Shown: positions 44,485 to 53,286 of the stretch, in pieces | How positions within the stretch are numbered: position 1 is the first letter of the stretch | Layout: each line of letters opens with the position of its first letter | Source of the DNA: Fictibacillus nanhaiensis | Lineage (GTDB): Bacteria > Bacillota > Bacilli > Bacillales > Fictibacillaceae | Reading direction: 5' to 3' | DNA: 64,000 nucleotides | NCBI GenBank assembly: GCA_017052515.1 | Contig: JAFHKR010000039.1 | Span: 558,001 to 622,000, forward strand | Notes under the pieces: model-generated | The model's input: only the letters and a program-made list of their open reading frames with translations | The model's database searches: none | Told to the model about the DNA's origin: nothing | Made by a program: the position numbers and the translations under genes

Positions 44485-46023
44485 ATGGTAGCAAAATTAG
44501 AAAATCAATTAAAAGAAAAGATCGACGAGATTGAAGCTGGTGGTGCACAGAAATATCATGAAAAGAACAGTTCTCAAAATAAGATGTTCGTTCGTGACCG
44601 ACTAAGACTTCTTTTTGATAATGGTGAATACACCGTAGAGGATGCAAAATTTGCAAACAACCAAGCAGGAGACCTTCCAGCTGATGGAGTTGTAACGGCG
44701 ATTGGAAAACTTGGCGGAAAGACGGTCTGTGTAATGGCCAATGATTCGACTGTAAAAGCTGGATCTTGGGGAGCTAGAACAGTTGAAAAGATCATTCGCA
44801 TACAGGAGACAGCACAAAAGTTAAAAGTTCCGATGCTTTACCTTGTTGACTCGGCAGGTGCTAGAATTACGGATCAGATCGACATGTTTCCGAACCGCCG
44901 TGGAGCAGGAAAGATTTTTTATAATCAAGTAAAGATGTCTGGGATGATTCCACAGGTTTGTATTCTATTTGGTCCATCAGCGGCAGGTGGCGCTTATATA
45001 CCCGCTTTTTGTGATATCGTGATCATGGTCGATCAAAATGCTTCTATGTACTTAGGAAGTCCGCGAATGGCTGAAAAAGTAATTGGGGAAAAAGTGACGC
45101 TTGAAGAAATGGGCGGAGCAAGAATGCATTGTTCGGTTAGTGGATGCGGTGACGTTTTAGCAGTGGATGAAACAGAAGCCATTGAAGAAGCGAAAAGGTA
45201 TCTATCTTATTTCCCTAGTAACTATAAATTAAAAGCTCCGAATGCTGATGCTATTGCTCCGAAAGCGGGGAGAGAGTTAGAAGCAATCGTGCCAGAAAAT
45301 CAGAATGTTCCGTTTGATATGTATGAATTTATAGATGGACTCATCGATGAGGGTAGCTTCTTTGAGATGAAAAAATTATTCGCGCAAGAGATCGTGACGG
45401 GTTTTGGTCGAATTGATGGAAAACCAGTTGGTATCATTGCGAATCAACCTAAAGTTAAAGGCGGCGTACTCTTTGTTGATTCTGCGGACAAAGCAGCACG
45501 ATTTATCACGCTTTGTGATGCTTTCTCCATTCCGCTTCTTTTCTTATCAGATGTTCCAGGATTTATGATCGGGACGAAAGTAGAGAGAGCGGGTATCATC
45601 CGTCATGGAGCAAAGTTGATAGCAGCGATGAGTGATGTAACGGTACCAAAAATTTCAGTGATCGTCCGAAAAGCATACGGTGCCGGTCTATACGCGATGG
45701 CAGGTCCAGCGTTTGAACCTGATTGTTGCATCGCTTTGCCTACGGCTCAAATTGCAGTAATGGGACCAGAAGCAGCAGTGAACGCAGTATATTCAAATAA
45801 GATCAATGAGATTGAAGATGTGAAAGAACGTATTCAATTTGTTCAGCAAAAGCAACAAGAATATAAAGAACATATCGATATTTATAAACTTGCATCGGAA
45901 ATGATCATTGATGATATCGTTTCACCTTCATTCTTAAGAGATGAACTAATAAATCGTTTTGCATTCTATGAAAATAAAGAAATGGTATTTAGTGAACGAA
46001 AGCATCCTGTTTATCCTGTTTAA
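44485..46023 (+). CDS. Acyl-CoA carboxylase carboxyltransferase (propionyl/methylmalonyl type)
   Basis: Transfers carboxyl from biotin to an acyl-CoA. The 512-residue protein has the double crotonase-like fold of PccB/MccB/MmdA: N-terminal half with YLVDSAGARITDQIDMFPNRRGAGKIFYNQ and CILFGPSAAGGAYIPAFCD, C-terminal half with GGVLFVDSADKAARFITLCDAF, LLFLSDVPGFMIG and VIVRKAYGAGLYAM. Together with the two upstream genes it makes a complete carboxylase. Sequence alone does not separate propionyl-, acetyl- and methylcrotonyl-CoA. B. subtilis YngE is the nearest type I recall, there in a leucine-degradation cluster absent here. AAGGAGG precedes the ATG. Confidence 0.9.
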   Translation: MVAKLENQLKEKIDEIEAGGAQKYHEKNSSQNKMFVRDRLRLLFDNGEYTVEDAKFANNQAGDLPADGVVTAIGKLGGKTVCVMANDSTVKAGSWGARTVEKIIRIQETAQKLKVPMLYLVDSAGARITDQIDMFPNRRGAGKIFYNQVKMSGMIPQVCILFGPSAAGGAYIPAFCDIVIMVDQNASMYLGSPRMAEKVIGEKVTLEEMGGARMHCSVSGCGDVLAVDETEAIEEAKRYLSYFPSNYKLKAPNADAIAPKAGRELEAIVPENQNVPFDMYEFIDGLIDEGSFFEMKKLFAQEIVTGFGRIDGKPVGIIANQPKVKGGVLFVDSADKAARFITLCDAFSIPLLFLSDVPGFMIGTKVERAGIIRHGAKLIAAMSDVTVPKISVIVRKAYGAGLYAMAGPAFEPDCCIALPTAQIAVMGPEAAVNAVYSNKINEIEDVKERIQFVQQKQQEYKEHIDIYKLASEMIIDDIVSPSFLRDELINRFAFYENKEMVFSERKHPVYPV

Positions 46024-46030
46024 ACACATG

Positions 46031-46058
46031 AACCTCCCGTATTCGGGAGGTTTTTTTA
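46031..46058 (+). terminator. Terminator of the acyl-CoA carboxylase operon
   Basis: AACCTCCCG / CGGGAGGTT with a four-base loop and a T-run. Confidence 0.92.
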
Positions 46059-46112
46059 GTATCCCTTAAGAATATGATAATATCGAGAAAGAGAATATGG
46101 GGTGAGCTATAT

Positions 46113-47000
46113 ATGAGAGTAAGTGTCATTGGCGGCGGGGCAATCGGGTTATTGGTTTCCTACTTTATAAAAAAAAATGGGGGAGAACCTGTAGTTTATA
46201 CAAGAAGCTTTGAACAAGCGGAGGAACTTAGAAAGTTTGGATTAACGTACAAAAACGTTGATGGTTCTGAGACAACTGTAATGGTCGATGCAAAACCTTT
46301 TGCACAATATTCTGGTGAAGAATCCTCGTGTGTGATTGCAGTTAAACAAAATGCTATGCATGAATTAAGGGGATTGAATAAATACCGAAACGTTTCCTAT
46401 CTCTTTTTACAAAATGGAATCAGTCATCTACCATTTTTAAAAAGAATGCCACAAAAACAAATAGTCATTGGTGTTGTTGAACACGGATCGGTTAAGAAAG
46501 ATGATACGACCGTTCATCACCTCGGAGAGGGCAGGATTAAACTCTCTTCATATCGAGGGGATTCTGAACAGAGATGGAGCGACCTTCTTCATTCAAGTCA
46601 TTTTCCAATTCTTTTAGAGGCAGAGTGGGAACCAATGGTTTATGAAAAACTAATTATGAATGCATCCATCAATCCTCTTACAGCGTTATTAAGAATAACA
46701 AATGGAGAACTTTTAACAAATTCGCATGCGTTATCCATGATGAGAGAGCTTTTTGAAGAAACCATTGCTGTATTGAATATGACAGAGCAGCGTGAAGTAT
46801 TATGGAAGGAATTGTTAGTCTTGTGCAGAAATACTTCATTAAACCGATCCTCTATGTTAAAAAGCGTAGAGAGCGGCAAGCAGACGGAAATAGAGAGTAT
46901 TACGGGTGAGATTATTAAGCGAGGATTCGAGTTAAAGGTCCAAACCCCTTATTCTCGTTTTGCGTATGAAGCGATTCGTGCATTGGATTGGAGAGGATGA
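46113..47000 (+). CDS. panE: 2-dehydropantoate 2-reductase (ketopantoate reductase, YlbQ)
   Basis: Reduces ketopantoate to pantoate with NADPH in pantothenate synthesis. The 295-residue enzyme has the Rossmann motif VSVIGGGAIGLLVSYF at the start, VIAVKQNAMHE in the middle, the conserved YEKLIMNASINPLTALL (catalytic Lys and Asn) and SMLKSVESGKQTEIESITGEI at the C-terminal side. The start is the ATG at 46113 after GGGGTGAG; a longer frame from 46074 lacks a site. Followed after four bases by the DUF3397 gene. Confidence 0.92.
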   Translation: MRVSVIGGGAIGLLVSYFIKKNGGEPVVYTRSFEQAEELRKFGLTYKNVDGSETTVMVDAKPFAQYSGEESSCVIAVKQNAMHELRGLNKYRNVSYLFLQNGISHLPFLKRMPQKQIVIGVVEHGSVKKDDTTVHHLGEGRIKLSSYRGDSEQRWSDLLHSSHFPILLEAEWEPMVYEKLIMNASINPLTALLRITNGELLTNSHALSMMRELFEETIAVLNMTEQREVLWKELLVLCRNTSLNRSSMLKSVESGKQTEIESITGEIIKRGFELKVQTPYSRFAYEAIRALDWRG

Positions 47001-47004
47001 ATGA

Positions 47005-47388
47005 TTGACTAGTGTTGTAGGTGCGATTGTTGCTACATTGATAACCGTTCCTTATATTGTCTTTTTTCTTGTTAATAAGAGTATGCTGAAAGTTACGAAA
47101 AAAAGGAGAAAAGCCTTTAAGGCGGGTGTTGATAGTACAACGTTATTTTTATTTTTTGCTATTGAAAGAATGACGGTGGAAATTTGGGGACACTCTTATT
47201 ATTGGATTCTTATACTCGTATTTTTATTCGGTTGTTTGTTTTTTACATATGTGATTTGGAAAAATGATTTAGAACTGTCTATCGGAAAAATACTTAGGTT
47301 AAATTGGCGTCTACATTTTCTTGTTCTTTCGATCGGTTACTTTTCGTTGATGACATATGGAATCATTTCACGTATTTTGGACATTTAG
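47005..47388 (+). CDS. DUF3397 family membrane protein
   Basis: A 127-residue protein with four hydrophobic segments (about residues 3-24, 43-60, 65-86 and 104-124), matching the DUF3397 family found between panE and bshC in Bacillus. The middle segment DSTTLFLFFAIERMTVEIWG is typical. Function is unknown. The start is TTG at 47005 with GGAGAGGA upstream; an overlapping ATG reaches a stop within four codons. It is probably co-transcribed with panE. Confidence 0.8.
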   Translation: MTSVVGAIVATLITVPYIVFFLVNKSMLKVTKKRRKAFKAGVDSTTLFLFFAIERMTVEIWGHSYYWILILVFLFGCLFFTYVIWKNDLELSIGKILRLNWRLHFLVLSIGYFSLMTYGIISRILDI

Positions 47389-47468
47389 AGCATATTTTTT
47401 ATGTTCTTTATTCGTTCTTTGCTATACTCGTTAAGGATGTAATTGATACGTAGAAAGGAAGTTCATAA

Positions 47469-49091
47469 ATGAGACTGGAGGAAATGCAGCTTCATACATC
47501 GCCTTTTTTAGAAGGGTACTCCAACGGAGATGCGGAGATTGTCCGTTTTTTTGATTATAAATCTCCTTATGATAAACACGAATGGACAAAGAGACAACAG
47601 GAATTGAAGCGTTATTCGTTTCCTAGAAAGGGTCTAACGGATTATCTGACTACTTATAATCAAAAGATCGGTTCCTCTGCCAAAACAATAGAGAATATAC
47701 AAAAACTGAATGCAGAAGAGAGTTTGGCTGTGGTTGGTGGACAACAAGCGGGACTTCTAACCGGACCGCTCTTAGTCATCTACAAGTGCATCAGTACCAT
47801 TCAACTAGCAAAACAAGCTGAAAAAGAATTAAATGTTCCCGTTGTTCCTGTTTTCTGGATAGCTGGTGAAGATCATGATATGGATGAGATCAATCATGTT
47901 ATGGTCTCTAGGAACAATACAGCTAAAAAAGTATCATTAAAGTCAGCGAGCAGCGTGAAGTCTTCAGCCTCCCTATGGGAGTGGGATTGTGATGAGGTTC
48001 AACCTTGGTTGAAGGAAGTATTTCGTTCCTTCGGTGAAACAGCTTTTACAAGTGATTTAGTCGCAGAGACTGAACGTATCTTAAAAGACTCAGACTCTAT
48101 CGTTACGTTCTTCGCGAAGCTTCTATCCAAATGGTTTTCTGAAGAGGGGCTTATCGTTTTAGATTCTGGAGATCCTTCGTTTAAAAAACTGCAATCTTCC
48201 ATGTTAAAAGAGATGATTGTTCAAAACAAAGCGATAGATAAAGCTTTTAACGTTCGAACTGAAGAACTGTGTAAAAGTGGCTATTCAGCTCCGATCGAGA
48301 TTCAAGAAAACAATGCGCACCTCTTCTACATGAAGAATCAAGAACGGATCTTACTGTATCGTGATAAAGAGGGATTCTCTTCTAAAGAGAAAGACTTCAC
48401 GATCTCTGAATCAGAACTTCTTGAGGAAGCGATTAACCACCCAGAAAAATTCAGCAATAATGTAGTGACACGACCATTGATGCAAGAATTTCTTTTACCG
48501 GTATTATCGTTTGTTGCTGGACCAGGAGAGATTGCGTATTGGGCTGTACTAGGAAAGGTTTTCAGTCAATTTAATAGAATGATGCCTATACTGACACCAA
48601 GGCTATCTTTTACTCTCGTTACGACTGGCGTTAATGAATTGCTTCAATCAAAGGAAATAACGGTGAAACAAGTTCTAGAGAATGGAACAGAAGAATATAA
48701 GCGTGAGTGGTATGCAATGAACCGGCCGATTGAGACTTACGACACCGTGCAATCTGTTAAAGCAGATTTCACTTCTTCCTATGAAAAGTTGATTCGATTA
48801 GCCGAAGATATCGATCCAAAACTCCTTTCGGTTGCAGATTTGAATTTAAAACGAATCTTATCTGAGATCGACTATATGGAGAATAAGTTAGAACAACGCG
48901 TTCGAAAAAAGATAAAAGAGCCACTTGCCGAATTTGATGAAATCATGCTTCAATTGAAACCGACTGGAATCTTGCAAGAGAGGGTATGGAACATCTATCA
49001 ATTCATAAATGGAGAAGGTCCTTCTCTTATGAACAAACTTATACAATACCCTTATCAATTCAATGGGAAACATAAGATTGTATATGTTTAA
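47469..49091 (+). CDS. bshC: Bacillithiol biosynthesis cysteine-adding enzyme BshC (YllA)
   Basis: Catalyses the last step of bacillithiol synthesis, adding cysteine to glucosaminyl-malate. The 540-residue protein matches B. subtilis BshC in length and in the segments VVGGQQAGLLTGPLLVIYKCIS, VFWIAGEDHDMDEINHV and RPLMQEFLLPVLSFVAGPGEIAYWA, and has a long C-terminal coiled coil (about residues 440-500). AAAGGAAG precedes the ATG. It occupies its usual place immediately before mraZ and ends in a strong terminator. Confidence 0.95.
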   Translation: MRLEEMQLHTSPFLEGYSNGDAEIVRFFDYKSPYDKHEWTKRQQELKRYSFPRKGLTDYLTTYNQKIGSSAKTIENIQKLNAEESLAVVGGQQAGLLTGPLLVIYKCISTIQLAKQAEKELNVPVVPVFWIAGEDHDMDEINHVMVSRNNTAKKVSLKSASSVKSSASLWEWDCDEVQPWLKEVFRSFGETAFTSDLVAETERILKDSDSIVTFFAKLLSKWFSEEGLIVLDSGDPSFKKLQSSMLKEMIVQNKAIDKAFNVRTEELCKSGYSAPIEIQENNAHLFYMKNQERILLYRDKEGFSSKEKDFTISESELLEEAINHPEKFSNNVVTRPLMQEFLLPVLSFVAGPGEIAYWAVLGKVFSQFNRMMPILTPRLSFTLVTTGVNELLQSKEITVKQVLENGTEEYKREWYAMNRPIETYDTVQSVKADFTSSYEKLIRLAEDIDPKLLSVADLNLKRILSEIDYMENKLEQRVRKKIKEPLAEFDEIMLQLKPTGILQERVWNIYQFINGEGPSLMNKLIQYPYQFNGKHKIVYV

Positions 49092-49110
49092 AACCTTAAA
49101 ATATTTTAGA

Positions 49111-49145
49111 AAAAATCCTGTGCTACAGCAGGATTTTTTTTTTTG
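49111..49145 (+). terminator. Terminator of bshC
   Basis: AATCCTG / CAGGATT followed by a run of about thirteen T residues. Confidence 0.88.
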
Positions 49146-49163
49146 TACACGAATAATACTTGT

Positions 49164-49211
49164 AGTGGTGAAAAGTGGAGCGTTGTGGTAGATTTAGGGG
49201 AGAAAGTGGGG
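49164..49211 (+). promoter_or_regulatory. MraZ-box direct repeats upstream of mraZ
   Basis: Five GTGG-like repeats at near ten-base period: AGTGGTG (49164), AGTGGAG (49174), TGTGGTA (49184), a degenerate TTAGGGG (49194) and AGTGGGG (49205, 11-base step). MraZ is known to repress its own operon through short G-rich direct repeats about ten bases apart. The last repeat overlaps the mraZ ribosome binding site. A -10-like TAATAC at 49153-49158 lies just upstream. Confidence 0.75.
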
Positions 49212-49218
49212 TGATCAT

Positions 49219-49650
49219 ATGTTCATGGGAGAGTATCAGCACAGCATCGACGAAAAAGGACGTATGATCATTCCCTCCAAATTTCGTGAAGAACTAGGCA
49301 CAGAGTTTATCTTAACTCGCGGATTGGATCAATGTGTATTCGGCTATCCTTTAAATGAGTGGAAAGTCATCGAGGAAAAACTGAAGAGTTTGCCATTCAC
49401 TAAAAAGGATGCACGTGCATTTACTCGTTTTTTCTTTTCTGGAGCTGCTGAGTGTCAGTTAGATAAACAGGGAAGAGTAAACATTGCATCTCCGCTCAGA
49501 GACTATGCAAAACTAGAAAAGGATTGCGTAGTAATAGGTGTGTCGAATAGAATTGAAATTTGGAGTAAATCAATTTGGGAAGAATACTTCTCAAAGTCAG
49601 AAGACTCATTTGGAGAAATTGCAGAGAGTCTGATGGATTTTGATTTATAA
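49219..49650 (+). CDS. mraZ: Transcriptional regulator MraZ
   Basis: First gene of the division and cell-wall cluster and its own repressor. The 143-residue protein has two AbrB/SpoVT-like half repeats: [22 protein letters not shown] (residues 5-26) and [20 protein letters not shown] (residues 77-96), each containing the DxxGR DNA-binding motif (DEKGR, DKQGR). GGGGTGATC precedes the ATG. Spacing to rsmH is 31 bases, and no terminator intervenes until after spoVD. Confidence 0.97.
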   Translation: MFMGEYQHSIDEKGRMIIPSKFREELGTEFILTRGLDQCVFGYPLNEWKVIEEKLKSLPFTKKDARAFTRFFFSGAAECQLDKQGRVNIASPLRDYAKLEKDCVVIGVSNRIEIWSKSIWEEYFSKSEDSFGEIAESLMDFDL

Positions 49651-49681
49651 CCCTTAAGTTTATAGCAGAGAGGAATTTTCC

Positions 49682-50614
49682 ATGTTTGACCATATAACCG
49701 TTTTAAAACAAGAATCAGTAGACGCTTTACACGTGAGACCAGATGGAATTTATGTTGATTGTACGTTAGGTGGGGCAGGTCATAGTGCACTTATCCTGTC
49801 TCAATTAGAAACTGGCCATCTATACGCATTTGATCAAGATGACATAGCTATTGAAAACGCCCGTCAGGTTCTAAAGGAACATGAAGGAAAGTATACGATT
49901 ATTCGCAGCAATTTCCGTCATATTAAAGAAGAGCTTTCTAAACGTGGCATACATAAAGTAGATGGCATCCTGTTCGACTTAGGTGTATCATCTCCACAAC
50001 TAGATGAAGCGGATAGAGGGTTTAGCTACCAGCATGACGCTGAGCTTGATATGCGAATGGATCAATCAAGTGATCTTACAGCAAAAGAAGTTGTGAATGA
50101 ATGGTCGTTCAATGAGCTGATGAAGATCATCTCAAGATATGGCGAAGAAAAATTCGCTAAACAGATCGCTAGAAAGATTGAGGCGGCTCGTGAGAAAAAA
50201 GAGATTCAAACAACTGGTGAACTTGTCGAAATAATAAAGGACGCTATACCTGCTCCTGCAAGAAGAACAGGTGGTCATCCTGCTAAACGAACGTTCCAAG
50301 CCATTCGTATCGCTGTAAATGATGAATTGAACGCTTTTGAAGATGCATTGCAAGATTCCATTGAACTATTAGATGTAGGTGGCAGGATTGCAGTTATCAC
50401 CTTCCATTCTTTAGAAGATCGTGCGTGTAAGAATATACTAAAAAAAGCAAGCACAGGTCCGGAACTCCCTCCAGGTCTGCCGGTTATACCAGAAGAATAC
50501 AAACCAGAGTTAAAACTCATCACAAGAAAACCAATCGTACCTACAGATGATGAGCTTGAAGAAAACAGAAGATCACGCTCAGCAAAATTGAGGGTCGCTG
50601 AAAAACAAAAATAG
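49682..50614 (+). CDS. rsmH: 16S rRNA (cytosine-1402-N4)-methyltransferase RsmH
   Basis: Methylates C1402 of 16S rRNA. The 310-residue enzyme has SAM motif [13 protein letters not shown] (about residues 24-35), [35 protein letters not shown], the inserted helical domain, and the C-terminal [20 protein letters not shown] and FHSLEDR motifs. Length and motifs match the family fully. It lies in the conserved place between mraZ and ftsL. AGAGAGGAA precedes the ATG. Confidence 0.97.
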   Translation: MFDHITVLKQESVDALHVRPDGIYVDCTLGGAGHSALILSQLETGHLYAFDQDDIAIENARQVLKEHEGKYTIIRSNFRHIKEELSKRGIHKVDGILFDLGVSSPQLDEADRGFSYQHDAELDMRMDQSSDLTAKEVVNEWSFNELMKIISRYGEEKFAKQIARKIEAAREKKEIQTTGELVEIIKDAIPAPARRTGGHPAKRTFQAIRIAVNDELNAFEDALQDSIELLDVGGRIAVITFHSLEDRACKNILKKASTGPELPPGLPVIPEEYKPELKLITRKPIVPTDDELEENRRSRSAKLRVAEKQK

Positions 50615-50628
50615 AGAGGAGAGCTAAA

Positions 50629-50994
50629 GTGAGCAATTTAGCCTATCAAGTTCAAAAACAACAAGTACAGTTACAGCCAGAAAGAAATCCAAAGCCGGTA
50701 CAGCAACCATCACCATCTCGAAAGATATTTACAAAAGGTGAAGTCGTTTTATGGGGAGCTATGGGGGTCGTCTTAATTGCTGGATTGATTTGGCTCATTT
50801 CTCTATACGCGTCTGTTTATCAGGCCACTGCTAAAGTTGAGAGTATTCAAAAGGACCTTACTGCTGAAACAAAGATCGTTGAAGATTATCATCTTCAAGT
50901 TACAGAACTAAGTAATCCGGAACGCATCATGAAATTGGCAAAGAAACAGGGGTTCATCTTTGACGATAAGAACGTCAAAGTGGTTCAGGACTAA
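50629..50994 (+). CDS. ftsL: Cell division protein FtsL
   Basis: A bitopic divisome protein that works with DivIC and DivIB to activate septal synthesis. The 121-residue protein has a Gln/Pro/Lys-rich cytoplasmic N-terminus (to about residue 38), one membrane helix (about 43-63) and an extracytoplasmic leucine-zipper-like region ending VTELSNPERIMKLAKKQGFIFDDKNVKVV. Start GTG with GAGGAGAG upstream. Sequence conservation is low in this family, so position between rsmH and pbpB is an important part of the call. Confidence 0.92.
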   Translation: MSNLAYQVQKQQVQLQPERNPKPVQQPSPSRKIFTKGEVVLWGAMGVVLIAGLIWLISLYASVYQATAKVESIQKDLTAETKIVEDYHLQVTELSNPERIMKLAKKQGFIFDDKNVKVVQD

Positions 50995-51009
50995 AAAGCA
51001 GGTGTTGTT

Positions 51010-53223
51010 ATGAAATTAAAAAGAAAAAATGTTGGAGCAGGTATTCTGATGGTTGTGTTTACCGTGCTCTTTTTTGTATTAACGAGTAAGTTCTTTCTAG
51101 TGGCTTCTTCTCAATCTGCAGAAGGAGTAGATCTAATCGAATATGGCAAAAGGAAATGGATGAAGAGCGATGTTTTAGATGCAAAACGAGGAACCATGTT
51201 TGATCGAAACGGTGAAGTGATAGCGCAAGACATTCCTTCATACAGCGTAATAGCAATACTCGATAAAAAGTATCCAAATCATATTAAAGATCCAGAAGAA
51301 GCAGCAGAAAAACTTACAAAAGTCTTGGATTCTGATAAGGAAGACCTAGAAGAACTATTGAGTAAAGAAGGAAGATTTCAAGTAGAGATTCCGTCTGGAA
51401 GAAAAGTGTCTTATCGAAAAAAAGAACAGATCGAAAAGATGAAGATTCCTGGTGTTGATTTCTTAAGAGAATCTAGACGCTATTATCCTAACCAAAGCTT
51501 CGCGGCTCATGTATTAGGGTACACGGGTAATGGTGAAGAAGGTGTTCAGACCGGTCTGATGGGACTTGAAAAATCACTAGACAAGTATCTAAAAGAAAAG
51601 GATGGCAAGATTTCCTTTGTTGGGGATGCTTTCAGTCGAGCGATTCCAGCGAATAAAGAGTCGATCACACCACCAAAACATGGTCAGGATGTTTATTTAA
51701 CACTTGATGAAAAGATCCAACTTTATTTAGATGAAGCGGTCCAAGAAGCGGCTAAAAAATATAAACCTGAAAAGATTACTGGTATTGTTGCTGATCCAAA
51801 AACAGGAAGAATTCTCGCGATGAGTAATTCACCTAGTTTTAATCCGAACAAAAAGGACATAAAAAACTATACGAACTTTGCTGTTTCTTATCCTTTTGAG
51901 CCAGGATCCACTATGAAGATCTTTACTTTGGCAGCCGCCATCGAAGAAGGTAAATATAACGGTAATGAGGTGTTCCAATCTGGATCGTATAAGCTTCCGA
52001 ACATCGGAAGACCGATCTATGACCATAATAAAAGAGGATGGGGACCGATCACTTATAACGAAGGAGTTCAAAACTCTTCTAACGTTGCCTTCTCTAAACT
52101 TGTACGTGAAAAACTAGGTTATGAGAAATATAGAAGTTATCTTTCTAAATTTGGTTTAGATCAAAAGACGAATATTGATCTGCCGAATGAGAAGAGTGGA
52201 TCCATTCTTTATAACTATGAGATAGAAAAAGTAACGACTGCGTTCGGACAAGGAACGACGATCACGCCAATTCAACAGATTCAAGCGGCAACAGCTATTG
52301 CCAATGGCGGTAAGATGATGCGACCATACGTGATCGACAAGATCATGGACCCAGAAACGAAGAAGACGGTGTTATCGAATGAACCGAAAGTAGCAGGTAA
52401 ACCGATTTCCGAAGAAACTGCGAAACAAGTAAGAGATATATTAGAAACAGTAGTAACAGATGGAACGGGTAAACCTTATATGATCGACGGTTACAGCGTA
52501 GCCGGAAAGACAGGAACAGCACAGATCGTAGGGAAAGACGGGAAATACATTTCTGGTTGGGGGGAGAATGTGTTCTCTTTCTTGGGGATGGCTCCTAAAG
52601 ATGATCCTAAATTGTTAGTCTATGTGGCTGTGGAGCGTCCAAAGGTTGAATTCCCTGAGATGGGTTCTACACCTGTTGCGAATATTTTTACAAGTGTAAT
52701 GAAAAGCGGGCTTCAATATTTAAACATTCAGCCTGAAGTCAAAGTAAACGATAAGTCCTCTAAAGTTAAAAAATCGTACGGCAAAGAATTACCAGATTAT
52801 ACGGGTCAGTCGGCTGAAAAAGCCAAGAGCGATCTAGAAAAACTCGGCATGCAAGTTTCAGTCATTGGTTCAGGTAATGAGATCATCAACCAAGAACCTT
52901 ATGAAGGTGCTTATGTGATGAAAGGTGAAAGAGTCATCTTAAGAACATCTGGGGATGCGAAGATGCCTGATGTTAAAGACTGGTCTTACATGGATATCTT
53001 AAGAATCAGTAAACTTCTTGGATTGAAAGAAACGATTACAGGAAGTGGATTTGCAGTAAAGCAAAGCATTAAACCTGGAAACCCTGTTAAAGAAGGAGAT
53101 TTCTTTGTTGTTCAACTAGAACCTCCTAAAGTGACAGAAACAGATGCTGAAGAAGAGAACGTGGAAGAAACAGGATCTACAGAAGAACCGTCAGAAGATG
53201 AAGATCTGCCGGTAACAGACTAA
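51010..53223 (+). CDS. pbpB: Penicillin-binding protein 2B (class B, septal transpeptidase)
   Basis: The essential division transpeptidase partner of FtsW. The 737-residue protein has one N-terminal membrane anchor (about 9-31), a pedestal domain from DAKRGTMFDRNGEVIA, then the transpeptidase with STMK (Ser300-Lys303), SSN (about 352) and KTGTAQ. Two PASTA domains follow (about 590-715), and the last 25 residues are strongly acidic, an unusual tail. The start is ATG with AGGTG upstream. The ftsL-to-pbpB gap is 15 bases. Confidence 0.96.
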   Translation: MKLKRKNVGAGILMVVFTVLFFVLTSKFFLVASSQSAEGVDLIEYGKRKWMKSDVLDAKRGTMFDRNGEVIAQDIPSYSVIAILDKKYPNHIKDPEEAAEKLTKVLDSDKEDLEELLSKEGRFQVEIPSGRKVSYRKKEQIEKMKIPGVDFLRESRRYYPNQSFAAHVLGYTGNGEEGVQTGLMGLEKSLDKYLKEKDGKISFVGDAFSRAIPANKESITPPKHGQDVYLTLDEKIQLYLDEAVQEAAKKYKPEKITGIVADPKTGRILAMSNSPSFNPNKKDIKNYTNFAVSYPFEPGSTMKIFTLAAAIEEGKYNGNEVFQSGSYKLPNIGRPIYDHNKRGWGPITYNEGVQNSSNVAFSKLVREKLGYEKYRSYLSKFGLDQKTNIDLPNEKSGSILYNYEIEKVTTAFGQGTTITPIQQIQAATAIANGGKMMRPYVIDKIMDPETKKTVLSNEPKVAGKPISEETAKQVRDILETVVTDGTGKPYMIDGYSVAGKTGTAQIVGKDGKYISGWGENVFSFLGMAPKDDPKLLVYVAVERPKVEFPEMGSTPVANIFTSVMKSGLQYLNIQPEVKVNDKSSKVKKSYGKELPDYTGQSAEKAKSDLEKLGMQVSVIGSGNEIINQEPYEGAYVMKGERVILRTSGDAKMPDVKDWSYMDILRISKLLGLKETITGSGFAVKQSIKPGNPVKEGDFFVVQLEPPKVTETDAEEENVEETGSTEEPSEDEDLPVTD

Positions 53224-53286
53224 ATGTTCTAGGCGCTTGTGTACAAGCATATATTTGAAACGAGACATACAAGGGAGGTATTGTGT

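Noticed and set aside
53247-53273. Sigma-E-like promoter (GCATATA ... CATACAAG) before spoVD
   Set aside because: The -10 is a good match, but the implied transcript start would fall after the ribosome binding site, and the spacer is short; no usable mRNA would result.
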